A stretch of 64,000 nucleotides of DNA from Clostridium_AW malenominatum (GTDB taxonomy: Bacteria; Bacillota; Clostridia; Clostridiales; Clostridiaceae): the NCBI RefSeq assembly GCF_039521365.1, contig NZ_BAAACF010000003.1, forward strand, positions 248,001-312,000. Reading direction: 5' to 3'. The position numbers were made by a program, and so were the translations under genes. The notes beneath the pieces are model-generated. The model was not told the origin of the DNA. It did not search any database and saw only the letters and a program-made list of their open reading frames with translations. Within the stretch, counting starts at the first letter, position 1. Every line of letters begins with the position of its first letter. Shown here one piece after another: positions 34,371 through 43,450 of the stretch.

Positions 34371-35898
34371 TCTTCTTACCTCCCTTTTCCAAAGTTCCCC
34401 CTGCCATTAATATTCCAAGTTTTTGTTCTGTAGCATCTTTAACGTCTAATATATCTACAATTTCACCATCATATATTACAGCTATTCTATCTGACAAAGC
34501 CATAACTTCATCTAACTCTAGTGAAACCAAAAGAACTCCTCTTCCCTTATCTCTTTCCTGAATTAATCTTTTATGTATATATTCAATAGCACCTACGTCT
34601 AGTCCTCTTGTTGGCTGAGCTGCTATTAACATTTGAGGATCTTTTTCAATTTCTCTTGCTACAATTAATTTTTGTTGATTACCTCCCGATAAAGCAGAAG
34701 CTGCTACATCTTCATTTGGAGTTCTAACGTCAAAGTTTTTAATTAACTTTTTAACGTGTTCTCTTATATTTTTATAGTTCATTATAATTCCTTTAGAATA
34801 AGGTTCTTTGTAGTGTATTCCCAGTACTGAGTTTTCAAGTAAAGAATATTTAAGTACAAGACCTCTCTTATGTCTATCTTCTGGTATGTGTCCAATGCCC
34901 GCTTCTATAATTTCTCTTGTGGTTTTTTCTGTAATATCTTCACCCTTTAAATATACTTTTCCCTCAGTAACTTTTCTTAATCCTACTATGGATTCTATAA
35001 GTTCTTTTTGACCGTTTCCATCTACCCCAGCTATTCCTAGGATTTCTCCAGATTTTAATTCTAAACTTATTCCTCTTAAAGCTGGTAATTCTCTATGGTC
35101 TAACGCCTTTAAGTTTTCTAATTTTAAAATAACATCTCCTACTTTAGGCTCATTTTTTTCAACTATTAAATTAACTTTTCTTCCAACCATCATTTCAGCT
35201 AATTGGTCTATATTAGTTTCCTTTGTATTAACGTTATCTATATACTTTCCTCTTCTTATTATGGTTACTCTATCACTCATACTCATAACTTCTTTTAATT
35301 TATGAGTTATTAAAATAATAGATTTTCCTTCTCTAACTAAATTCTTTAGTATGACTCCTAATTCCTGTATCTCCTGTGGTGTTAATACTGCTGTAGGTTC
35401 ATCTAAAATTAAAATTTCTGCACCTCTATAAAGCGCCTTTAAAATTTCAACCTTTTGCTGTTGACCTACTGTAATATCTTCTATAATTGCCTCTGGATCA
35501 ATATTAAAACCATATTTGTCTGCTAACTCCTTAGTGTCCTTTTTCGCTCTATCCATATCTATTGAAGTAGAGCTCTTTTTAGGTTCTTTACCTAAGACCA
35601 TATTTTCTGCTACAGTAAAATTATGAACCAACATGAAATGTTGATGAACCATTCCTATTCCTAATTTTATAGCATCCTTAGGATTTTTTATGTCTGCCTT
35701 ACTTCCATTGATAAAAATTTCTCCTGATTCTTGTTGGTAAAGTCCGTATAATATATTCATCAATGTGGTCTTTCCTGCACCATTTTCACCTAGAAGAACA
35801 TGTATTTCTCCTTTGTTTAAATCAAAATCCACATTATCATTAGCTATAGTTCCCGGAAATACCTTGGTTATATTTTTCATTTCTACAACCTTTGTCAT
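34363..35898 (-). CDS. nupO: Nucleoside ABC transporter ATP-binding protein (NupO-like)
   Basis: A 511-residue tandem ATPase. The first half has Walker A GENGAGKT, a VGQQQKVEILKAL signature and ILILDEPT. The second has a degenerate Walker A (GVDGNGQKE), signature LSGGNQQKLIVAREI and a weak Walker B (LIAAQPTRGLD), as usual in sugar/nucleoside duplicated ATPases. The ATG at 35898 follows AGGAGGATTACA; an upstream in-frame ATG lacks a site. A strong terminator-like hairpin separates it from the binding-protein gene. Confidence 0.9.
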   Translation of the reverse strand: MTKVVEMKNITKVFPGTIANDNVDFDLNKGEIHVLLGENGAGKTTLMNILYGLYQQESGEIFINGSKADIKNPKDAIKLGIGMVHQHFMLVHNFTVAENMVLGKEPKKSSTSIDMDRAKKDTKELADKYGFNIDPEAIIEDITVGQQQKVEILKALYRGAEILILDEPTAVLTPQEIQELGVILKNLVREGKSIILITHKLKEVMSMSDRVTIIRRGKYIDNVNTKETNIDQLAEMMVGRKVNLIVEKNEPKVGDVILKLENLKALDHRELPALRGISLELKSGEILGIAGVDGNGQKELIESIVGLRKVTEGKVYLKGEDITEKTTREIIEAGIGHIPEDRHKRGLVLKYSLLENSVLGIHYKEPYSKGIIMNYKNIREHVKKLIKNFDVRTPNEDVAASALSGGNQQKLIVAREIEKDPQMLIAAQPTRGLDVGAIEYIHKRLIQERDKGRGVLLVSLELDEVMALSDRIAVIYDGEIVDILDVKDATEQKLGILMAGGTLEKGGKKNE

Positions 35899-35944
35899 TG
35901 TAATCCTCCTTTCTGCACACTTTGACATTTATTATTGGTATAAA

Positions 35945-35972
35945 AAGGCTAGATGCATAAGCATCTAGCCTT
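35945..35972 (-). terminator. Intra-operon terminator between nupN and nupO
   Basis: AAGGCTAGATGC pairs perfectly with GCATCTAGCCTT around a 4-base loop, then TTTATA. It should reduce read-through so binding protein is made in excess. Confidence 0.85.
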
Positions 35973-35978
35973 GCAATA

Positions 35979-37073
35979 TTAGATCTGTGGTACTTTAAAT
36001 GCTTTAAGCTCTTCTCTAGTTGCTGGAACCTTAAACTTTCCATCTTTTATTGCTGCTTTATATTTATCTGATAATTCAAGTGCATCTTTCTTAACTTCTT
36101 TGTGGATTGTTGGTGCTAATCCAACTCTATCTTCTTTTATTCCAACTACTTTGTGTTCTCCACCCTTGAAAGTTCCATCTTGAACAGCCTTTATTGTATC
36201 ATAAACAACTGCGCCAACTTTCTTTTCCATTGAAACAAGTATTATGTCTTTGTAATCTGGTAAAGCTGCTGCTTGATCGGAGTCAACTCCTATAGCCCAT
36301 TTATTCATTTCTTTAGCAGCCTTGAATACTCCAAGACCAACTCCACCTGCTGCATGGAATACTATATCAGCACCAGCATTGTAAAGCATTTTTGCAGCTT
36401 CTACACCTTTTTGCTGATCTGTAAAGGAGTCAACGTATCTAACCATGTTTCCTGGTGTCTTAGCATCTTTAGGCATTAATAATTTTCCTGCCTCTGGGTT
36501 AACTGACATAACTCCAGCGATGAAACCACTTTCAAATCTTTGGATAACGTCTCCTTCTTTTCCCCCTATGAATCCAATTTTATTGCTCTTAGTCATTTTT
36601 CCTGCAATAACTCCTGCAAGGAAAGAACCTTCTTCTTCTTTAAATGTTATTGATGATACATTTGGAGATCCAACTACAGCGTCAACTATTAAGAACTTCT
36701 TATCTCCTAATTGTTTTGAAACATTAGTCATAGCCTGTTCCATCATAAATCCGCATCCTACTACTAGGTCTGCAGCTCCAGCCATAGTCTTTAGGTTTGG
36801 CTCATATTGTTCTTGCTGTTTTGATTCTATAGCATTGATATGCTCGATTCCCAGTTCCTTAACAGCTTTTTCAATTCCTTCGTAAGCAGATTGGTTAAAT
36901 GATCCATCATTTACTCCACCTTCGTCAGTAACAAGACCAACTTTTACCTTTGTTTCCTGTTTCACTGGTTCCTTACCAGCTTCTGGTTTCTTTTCTCCTC
37001 CGCCACAACCTGCGAATAATGCAACTGACATTATTGATGCTGTAACTAAGGACACTAATCTTTTTTTATTCAT
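35979..37073 (-). CDS. nupN: BMP/PnrA-family nucleoside-binding lipoprotein
   Basis: A 364-residue precursor with a lipoprotein signal ending at Cys23 (VALFAGC), then the PnrA-type fold: GLVTDEGGVNDGSFNQSAYEG, GCGFMMEQAM, IGFIGGKEGDVI, FHAAGGVGLGVF and AIGVDSDQAA. It captures nucleosides for the NupOPQ importer. The ATG at 37073 follows GGAGGGG. It is the first gene of the operon. Confidence 0.9.
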   Translation of the reverse strand: MNKKRLVSLVTASIMSVALFAGCGGGEKKPEAGKEPVKQETKVKVGLVTDEGGVNDGSFNQSAYEGIEKAVKELGIEHINAIESKQQEQYEPNLKTMAGAADLVVGCGFMMEQAMTNVSKQLGDKKFLIVDAVVGSPNVSSITFKEEEGSFLAGVIAGKMTKSNKIGFIGGKEGDVIQRFESGFIAGVMSVNPEAGKLLMPKDAKTPGNMVRYVDSFTDQQKGVEAAKMLYNAGADIVFHAAGGVGLGVFKAAKEMNKWAIGVDSDQAAALPDYKDIILVSMEKKVGAVVYDTIKAVQDGTFKGGEHKVVGIKEDRVGLAPTIHKEVKKDALELSDKYKAAIKDGKFKVPATREELKAFKVPQI

Positions 37074-37157
37074 CTTAAATACCCCTCCTAAAAAAATATA
37101 TATTAAAATTTTGAATAGCATAGTATAGATTCTACATCGTTTACAATTTTCCTTCTC

Positions 37158-37189
37158 AAATAAGAAAATAAGCTTTTTATTTTCTTATC
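37158..37189 (-). terminator. Terminator after degV-family gene
   Basis: ATAAGAAAATAA pairs with TTATTTTCTTAT between the DegV gene and the nup operon. Confidence 0.6.
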
Positions 37190-37205
37190 TTCTTATTTAA
37201 ACTTA

Positions 37206-38045
37206 CTAATAATTTTCTATAAAGACTACCCCGCAGGCTCCTTTTCCTGAATGCACTCCTACAACGCAACCTACTTCGCACTCAATGAAATCATCAATTT
37301 TATCTTTTAAATTTTCTCTTAAATTTTCTAAAATATCTTTATTGTCAACATGAAGAAGTACCGCAGTTTCTTCTTTATTAACTCCAATTTCATCGATATA
37401 ATCTAATATGTATCTTATGGCCTTTTTGCTTCCTCTTACTCTATCAATTACGGCCATTTCACCATTGACAATACTAAGTATAGGCTTTATGCCTAATATA
37501 GTTCCTATTACTCCAGCAGTCTTAGATAATCTTCCACCCTTAACTAAATTATCTAGAGAATCAAAGGCAAATGCACATTTAACATGAGGAATTGCCTTTT
37601 TCACTTCATCATAAATTTCATCCGCTTTAAGGCCAGCTTCCTTTAATCTTGCAGCCTTAATAACCAATAGTCCAAAACTCATAGTTACATTTTGCGAATC
37701 TATTACATATATAGAATCACTCTCTAACATGTCTCTTGCAATACACGCTGATTGGTAAGTTCCACTCATTTTTGAAGAAAGATGTAAAGATACAATAGTA
37801 TATCCTTCGTTTAGATATTTTCTATAGGCTTCCATAAACCTTTGTGGATTTACCTGCGCAGTAGTTGGAAACACATCGGAATTATCCATTTTATTTAATA
37901 ATTCGTGAAGATTTATATCAACTCCATCTGAGTAGGTTTTTCCTTCAAAACCAACATATAAAGGCAAAACCTCTATGTCGTATTTATCTACTATGTGCTT
38001 CGGCAAATCTGCTGTGCTATCTGTTATTATCTTTATCTTATTCAA
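37206..38045 (-). CDS. DegV family fatty-acid-binding protein
   Basis: A 279-residue protein with the DegV start KIITDSTADLP, GKTYSDGVDI, the fatty-acid pocket segments TTAQVNPQRFMEAY and SSKMSGTYQSA, and GCVVGVHSGKGACGVVF at the end. DegV-type (FakB) proteins bind fatty acids for phosphorylation by FakA. No FakA gene is adjacent. It lies 14 bases downstream of trmL. Confidence 0.9.
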   Translation of the reverse strand: MNKIKIITDSTADLPKHIVDKYDIEVLPLYVGFEGKTYSDGVDINLHELLNKMDNSDVFPTTAQVNPQRFMEAYRKYLNEGYTIVSLHLSSKMSGTYQSACIARDMLESDSIYVIDSQNVTMSFGLLVIKAARLKEAGLKADEIYDEVKKAIPHVKCAFAFDSLDNLVKGGRLSKTAGVIGTILGIKPILSIVNGEMAVIDRVRGSKKAIRYILDYIDEIGVNKEETAVLLHVDNKDILENLRENLKDKIDDFIECEVGCVVGVHSGKGACGVVFIENY

Positions 38046-38059
38046 TTGCTAAACCCCTC

Positions 38060-38527
38060 CTACTTCATACCCGGAAAATTCAATTGTCTTAATCCCTCAT
38101 AAGCTACAATAGCTACTGTATTAGATAGATTTAAAGATCTTGTAGTGGTTTCTATCATAGGAACTCTAATACAATTTCCCTCTTGGCTATCTCTTATGTA
38201 GTTTGGTAACCCTGCAGATTCCTTTCCAAATATGATAAAGTCACCTTCTTTATAATTCACCTGGGTATATAATTTACTCCCATGAGTTGTTGAGAAATAA
38301 AAATTTGCTTCTTTATACTTATTTCTTAAATCCTCATAAGATTTATGAATCTCTAGATCTAAAAAGTCCCAATAGTCTAGACCCGCTCTCTTTAAATGCT
38401 TTTCATCCAAGCTAAAACCTAAAGGTTCTATTAAGTGAAGCTTACAATTTGTAAGCACGCAAGTTCTCGCAATATTTCCTGTATTTTGTGGAATTTCTGG
38501 TTCAAACAATACTATATTTAAAAACAA
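38060..38527 (-). CDS. trmL: tRNA (cytidine(34)-2'-O)-methyltransferase TrmL
   Basis: A 155-residue SPOUT methyltransferase with FEPEIPQNTGNIARTC, LDYWDFLDL, IIFGKESAGLP and RSLNLSNTVAIVAYE, which form the knotted SAM site. It methylates the wobble ribose of tRNA-Leu isoacceptors. Family length matches. Confidence 0.93.
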   Translation of the reverse strand: MFLNIVLFEPEIPQNTGNIARTCVLTNCKLHLIEPLGFSLDEKHLKRAGLDYWDFLDLEIHKSYEDLRNKYKEANFYFSTTHGSKLYTQVNYKEGDFIIFGKESAGLPNYIRDSQEGNCIRVPMIETTTRSLNLSNTVAIVAYEGLRQLNFPGMK

Positions 38528-38605
38528 CTATACTCCCCCTTATGTAAAAAACATGGTAAATATATATCATAATATTACTCTATAATCAGTAAATAGTAAA
38601 GAAGT

Positions 38606-39613
38606 CTAGATAATGTAATTTATATTATCCTCTCCAAATAAGTATAGTATCTTATTTTTAAAAAACTCTTTCATGTCCGTTAACTCTTCATCTTTGTAAA
38701 TATATTTACCATATCCAAACTGACCATATTTAAATTTTCTTAAATCTTCTTCCATAGGAAGGGTGGTGCTTGGATATATACTAAGTATGTTTTCCTTGGC
38801 CCTTTTTGTAAACCTATGAGAAATAACTTCAAATTTTAAATCTATTCCTTTAAAGTCCTTATGAATTTTGTCAAAAAGCTCTCCATATTCATCTTTCCAA
38901 TTTTCATACAAGAAAACTGGAGCTATTATAAAACCTAAAGGATAACCGCTTTCTTTAATTTTTTTGGCTGCTAATAATCTTTCCTCTAAAAGAGGAGTTT
39001 TATGTTCATATTTTTTTATCATGCTATTGGTATTTAAACTAAATCTAATAGTGGTTTTGTTATTGTGTTTTAAGTTTAACAAAGAGTCCACTTCTGCATA
39101 TTTTGTGACAAACCTAAATAATCCATTTTCATTTTCTCCAAAATACTCTATAGCTTTTTTCAATGCGCCGCTATATTTTTCAACAGGTATAGGGTCCGAG
39201 GTTGCCGCTCCCTCAAAAATAGTAATATCAGGTTTTCTTTCCTCTATATATTTTCCAGCCTTACTTAATATTTCATCTATATTAACATGAATTTTTATAT
39301 AAGGTCTCTTACCCATTTGAGTATTCAAATAACAATATTCACACATACCTGAACAACCGCTAACAATGGGTAGTTGATAATGAGCTGAAGGTTTACAGGA
39401 TTCAAATTTTAGCCCTTTCCTTACTCCTACTACTAGTGTATTTTTACCTTCACCATACATTTCTCCTGGACTTTTACCAGGAATTCCTGTTATTCTCCCA
39501 TTCTTTGAATATAATATATCCACATTTTCCTTCTCAAATCTTTTCAAAAGCTCTTCTCCTAAGGAATATTCTAAAGCCTTTTCCTCAAATATAACCCTTC
39601 TAGGTTTAAACAT
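38606..39613 (-). CDS. splB: Spore photoproduct lyase (radical SAM)
   Basis: A 335-residue radical SAM repair enzyme that reverses the spore photoproduct thymine dimer during germination. The cluster motif is CSGMCEYC (Cys87, 91, 94), with Tyr93/Tyr95 flanking it and YPLGFIIAPVF and HRFTKRAK also conserved. At the place of the H-donor cysteine of the Bacillus enzyme (EASCTSD) this protein has EGAATSD, so Ala137 replaces Cys. It has an extra Cys73 in KFESCKPSAHY where Bacillus has Ser, a candidate alternative donor. Single gene, no splA next to it. Confidence 0.9.
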   Translation of the reverse strand: MFKPRRVIFEEKALEYSLGEELLKRFEKENVDILYSKNGRITGIPGKSPGEMYGEGKNTLVVGVRKGLKFESCKPSAHYQLPIVSGCSGMCEYCYLNTQMGKRPYIKIHVNIDEILSKAGKYIEERKPDITIFEGAATSDPIPVEKYSGALKKAIEYFGENENGLFRFVTKYAEVDSLLNLKHNNKTTIRFSLNTNSMIKKYEHKTPLLEERLLAAKKIKESGYPLGFIIAPVFLYENWKDEYGELFDKIHKDFKGIDLKFEVISHRFTKRAKENILSIYPSTTLPMEEDLRKFKYGQFGYGKYIYKDEELTDMKEFFKNKILYLFGEDNINYII

Positions 39614-39654
39614 AAAATCACCTCTTAAGGGTTAGTATGCTACCTTTTCAGATT

Positions 39655-39748
39655 TTTAGTTAATAGTTTTTTAGATAAATAGTTAATGAAGAAATTCCTC
39701 TAGAAATTTCTACCATAACTAAAACACTAAAAATCTAAAATACTAAAA
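39655..39748. repeat. Palindromic intergenic repeat, copy 1
   Basis: AT-rich imperfect palindrome with outer arms AGATTTTTAG and CTAAAAATCT around a core GAAATTCCTCTAGAAATTTC. It closely resembles the element at 49949-50045. It lies between two minus-strand genes and could also act as a terminator of the Cof phosphatase gene. Confidence 0.55.
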
Positions 39749-40573
39749 AATAAACTTCTCAATAACCTTACCTACTCCATCTTCGTCATTAGTATCTGTT
39801 ATGTAATCTGCAACATCCTTTACTAGTTTATCACCATTACCCATAGCTACTCCAAGCCCCGCTGCCTTAATCATAGAAAGGTCATTTTCGCTATCACCAA
39901 TACAAATTACTTCTTTCATGTCTATGTTGTAATAGTTTGCAAGGATTTCTACAGCTCTTCCCTTGGAAATTCCTTTTCTCATTACCTCTACGTTGTTTTT
40001 AAAGGAACTAACTACCTCTAACTCTTCTATCTTCTTTAGTTCTTCCTTTACCTCAGCTAACTTTTCCATATCTTTATCTACTATTATGCATTTCAAAATT
40101 TCATCTTCATTTTCTGTAAATATATTATTCCAGTTTGAAGTTATTACTATATTTATCTTTCTACCCTCTGGAAGGCTCTCGTTAGCCTTTGAATAATACT
40201 TTGAAGAATATATGAGCTTTTCTGTGTAAATAGTATTATAGGTGTTAAAATGTGGGTATAAGTTATATTTATTTATTACCTCCATTATTCTTTGGCAATT
40301 TTCTAATCCTAAAAGCCCTTTATAAATTATTTTATCTCCTAACTTTTCTCTTATATAAGCTCCATTAGATGCAATTATAGGTGTAGTTACCCCTATAATA
40401 TCCGCATAATAGTACGCTGATGCAAAAACTCTACCTGTGGTTACAGCTACTTGAACTCCCTTTTCTGTAGCTTTTTTTATAGCTTCTAAATTTCTTTTAC
40501 TTATTTCATGATTAGTACTTAATAAAGTACCATCCATATCAATACAAATTAACTTATAAGACAAATCAAACAT
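39743..40573 (-). CDS. Cof-type HAD-IIB phosphatase
   Basis: A 276-residue HAD hydrolase: motif I CIDMDGTLL, motif II VTTGR, a lysine in KGISKGRAVE and motif IV CIGDSENDLSMIKAAG. The C2B cap places it with YidA/Cof sugar-phosphate or FMN/PLP phosphatases. Substrate not known. Confidence 0.9.
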   Translation of the reverse strand: MFDLSYKLICIDMDGTLLSTNHEISKRNLEAIKKATEKGVQVAVTTGRVFASAYYYADIIGVTTPIIASNGAYIREKLGDKIIYKGLLGLENCQRIMEVINKYNLYPHFNTYNTIYTEKLIYSSKYYSKANESLPEGRKINIVITSNWNNIFTENEDEILKCIIVDKDMEKLAEVKEELKKIEELEVVSSFKNNVEVMRKGISKGRAVEILANYYNIDMKEVICIGDSENDLSMIKAAGLGVAMGNGDKLVKDVADYITDTNDEDGVGKVIEKFIF

Positions 40574-40587
40574 TCCTTTCTAGCATA

Positions 40588-41265
40588 TTAATTTTTAAGA
40601 GTAACATACTTTAGTATGCCCTTTCCAATACTTTCTCCTGTAGTTTTTAGTATATTTTCATTTGTTAATCTTTCTCTATCTTTTTCATTGGTCATGAAAC
40701 CTATTTCTAATAAAGCACAGGGATAATTACTATATCTTAATACAGCTATGTTTTGTTCTTTTATCTCTCTATCAAACCATAATCCACTATTACTTACTTC
40801 TTCTTGGATTATCTGTGCTAATTCTATTCTTTCTTCCTTTTGAAATCCACCTTCAGAATAATAAAAAGCAGAAAACCCGTCATAAGAAGGCTCTTTAAAG
40901 GAGTTTACGTGAATAGAAATAAAAGCATGGGGTTTTATATCATTTACAAAATCACCAATCTCTCTGAGAGATAGTAAAATATCCTCTTCTCTTGTCATAT
41001 ATACTTTTACACCTTTATCTTCTAAATATTCCTTAAGATAAAGCCCTATTTTTAAGTTTATATCTTTTTCATATAAATCTTGATAGCTTGTCCCTTTATC
41101 AATTCCACCGTGGCCTGGATCTATTACTATAGAATAAGTAGCATCGCTTTTTTCCGTAAATAAAGGCAAAACTTCTTTTCTATAAAGATAAAGATTATTA
41201 TTAATATCATAATTTACAAATAGCGCTAGAAGTAACATTATAAAAATATAAACTCTCAATTTCAT
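40588..41265 (-). CDS. cwlD: N-acetylmuramoyl-L-alanine amidase, CwlD type
   Basis: A 225-residue protein with an N-terminal membrane anchor (about 4-16) and an Amidase_3 domain: zinc ligands in DPGHGGIDKG and the glutamate after it, SIHVNS, and the catalytic Glu in LLEIGFMTN. CwlD makes muramic-delta-lactam in spore cortex, needed for germination. Size and single-domain form fit CwlD better than vegetative amidases. The ATG at 41265 is used; an upstream ATG extends into the terminator region. Confidence 0.82.
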   Translation of the reverse strand: MKLRVYIFIMLLLALFVNYDINNNLYLYRKEVLPLFTEKSDATYSIVIDPGHGGIDKGTSYQDLYEKDINLKIGLYLKEYLEDKGVKVYMTREEDILLSLREIGDFVNDIKPHAFISIHVNSFKEPSYDGFSAFYYSEGGFQKEERIELAQIIQEEVSNSGLWFDREIKEQNIAVLRYSNYPCALLEIGFMTNEKDRERLTNENILKTTGESIGKGILKYVTLKN

Positions 41266-41287
41266 ATTATAACTATCCTTTGCATGT

Positions 41288-41333
41288 AATTTATTTATGT
41301 GGGCTATACATGATATACCCACATAAATAAATT
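41288..41333 (-). terminator. Large perfect hairpin after transglutaminase gene
   Basis: AATTTATTTATGTGGG pairs with CCCACATAAATAAATT, a perfect 16-bp stem. Confidence 0.7.
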
Positions 41334-41350
41334 ATACCATAATTTGTAAA

Positions 41351-43450
41351 TTATTTATTAAAAATTCTATATATATAATACTTCCAAATTCCTCTCTTTT
41401 CTTTTATATATCTCTCTATAAAATAATAATAATCCTTTTTATTTTCTATCTTCTTATCTAATTTTGTAGGACTATAATATTCTTCAAAAACCTGGCTTAC
41501 CATTTCTCTCATCTTCAACTTTAGTATTTCATCTTCAATATTATTAACAAACTCCATTTCTCCCTCATGAGGCTGTATTCTTATATTTATATCCTTAAGT
41601 CTTTTTAATGTATAAATATACAATGGAATTAATTTTTTACACTTAATTAGTTTATTTTTTCTAAAGATTATATATAATACTCTAAGAATAAAAACTAACA
41701 CTAAAAGAACAAAGCTATATTTATAATTAAATCTTAGAACGCTTTTATGGTTTGTTTCAATAACTCCTCCCCCATCCTCTAATTCCTGTCTATTATCTTT
41801 ATTACTTTCAATGCTATCATCTTCTTTATTTCTTTCAACTTCTTCTCTTTCTATCCTCTCAATTTCCTCAAAAGCTGATGGAGTAGCATCCAATATAGCC
41901 CATGCATCTAAATCTTCATCTATTAATATTTCACTCCAAGCATGGGCATTTTTATTAGAAACTATATAAAGCCCATTAACATCCTTATCATAGCTCATAT
42001 TAAAGCCTTCCACATACCTTGAAGGTACATTAATCATTCTTAACATTATAGTGGCTGCTGTGGCAAAATAGGTACAATACCCCTTTTTTTCAGTAAATAA
42101 AAAGTGATCTAAAAATTCCACTCCTTCTGGCATTTCACTAACATCTAGAGAGTATTTAAAAGTAGTATTTAGGTAATTATATATATCTTTTATTTTATCC
42201 TTTCGGTCTATAGAGCCTTTAGTAATTTCTTCTACTAGATCATAAACCCTTTTAGGAATATTAGGTGGTAACTGAAGATAGTTATCATATTTTCCGCTTT
42301 CAGTATGATTAATATAATCAATGCTACTATACAAAGAGTCATAAAACTCAACTCGATATTCATTCTTCATAACTTTAGAGGATAAAAAGACCTTGTCTTT
42401 ATTGAAGTATAATCCTCCAGACTTTTTATAAATATTCATTGTATTTAGAGGTGAAAATAGGGTGGATGTATTTATTTTAGTAGGATATATTGTAATGTAG
42501 GTCTTTTGACTTTCATTTACTACATTTGGCACTGGAATTGGATTTTTATTAGTAACTCTTTTAAAAGAATCCTCACTTATCTTCCATGAAAAGCCATCAT
42601 AATAATCCTTAGCAACCCCTCTTAAATAATAGGGTTTATCCGAGGCAACCTTTAAAGCCTCTTTGCTATCTAATTGAACAGGTCCTCCTAGCTTTTTATC
42701 TGTAGGATTGTATCCTGAGCTAGATAAATTATAAGAATCTTCCTGGTCAATATTACTTTTGCTAATTTTATTTATAATTCCATCTTCACTATAATATTTT
42801 CCCTCTATGTCTTTAGGCAAAAAACTTTGCACCGCTGACAGAACAATTGAAAATAATAATATATATACTATTGGCCTTAGTGTACTAATACCCTTTTTAA
42901 GATTATCTATATAGCTATGTATAGAATAAGTACAAGTATTTATTAATACAAAATAAAAGGTATATCCTTTTACTATTTCCACATAGCCATAGTACCAATA
43001 AAATAGCATAATTGCTAAATTAAAAGCTATTATAAAATCACTAAATAATTCATTTCCTATTTTTAAAATTAATAAAGAACTTAGGGGGATAACTATAGTT
43101 ATTATAAATTTATATTGGTAGAAAAATGTGATTTTCCCATTAAATATGCTATCGTTTAGCGTTAAAATGTATTGTATATTTAAAGCAATAAGTTTAGCTA
43201 CATATTGTTTATTGTAATAAATAATTAAAGATGCTATAAAAATTAAGATTAAACCAAGAAGTATTTTATATATCTTTTTCCAAGGCAAATACGCAAAGAG
43301 ATAATATATTAATGCACCTACCCCAAAGCATATGCTAAAATAAATATACGAAAAGTTTTTAATCTTAAAACACTTTTCTGTAACTCTCATTATAAATAAC
43401 ATATTTACATAGGTTACTAGTAAACTTATATAATTTTTAAAACTATTCAT
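41351..43450 (-). CDS. Membrane protein with transglutaminase-like domain (TgpA type)
   Basis: About 699 residues. The N-terminal half has roughly nine membrane segments (to about 215). A large extracytoplasmic region follows with a transglutaminase-like fold (about 400-530): the catalytic Cys in KKGYCTYFATAATIMLR, the His in NAHAWSEILI and the Asp in WAILDATP. Another membrane helix lies at about 575-595, with a cytoplasmic tail. It is the third gene of a MoxR-DUF58-TgpA operon, which in other bacteria acts at the cell envelope. The ATG at 43450, with GGAAGG upstream, is preferred. Confidence 0.85.
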   Translation of the reverse strand: MNSFKNYISLLVTYVNMLFIMRVTEKCFKIKNFSYIYFSICFGVGALIYYLFAYLPWKKIYKILLGLILIFIASLIIYYNKQYVAKLIALNIQYILTLNDSIFNGKITFFYQYKFIITIVIPLSSLLILKIGNELFSDFIIAFNLAIMLFYWYYGYVEIVKGYTFYFVLINTCTYSIHSYIDNLKKGISTLRPIVYILLFSIVLSAVQSFLPKDIEGKYYSEDGIINKISKSNIDQEDSYNLSSSGYNPTDKKLGGPVQLDSKEALKVASDKPYYLRGVAKDYYDGFSWKISEDSFKRVTNKNPIPVPNVVNESQKTYITIYPTKINTSTLFSPLNTMNIYKKSGGLYFNKDKVFLSSKVMKNEYRVEFYDSLYSSIDYINHTESGKYDNYLQLPPNIPKRVYDLVEEITKGSIDRKDKIKDIYNYLNTTFKYSLDVSEMPEGVEFLDHFLFTEKKGYCTYFATAATIMLRMINVPSRYVEGFNMSYDKDVNGLYIVSNKNAHAWSEILIDEDLDAWAILDATPSAFEEIERIEREEVERNKEDDSIESNKDNRQELEDGGGVIETNHKSVLRFNYKYSFVLLVLVFILRVLYIIFRKNKLIKCKKLIPLYIYTLKRLKDINIRIQPHEGEMEFVNNIEDEILKLKMREMVSQVFEEYYSPTKLDKKIENKKDYYYFIERYIKEKRGIWKYYIYRIFNK

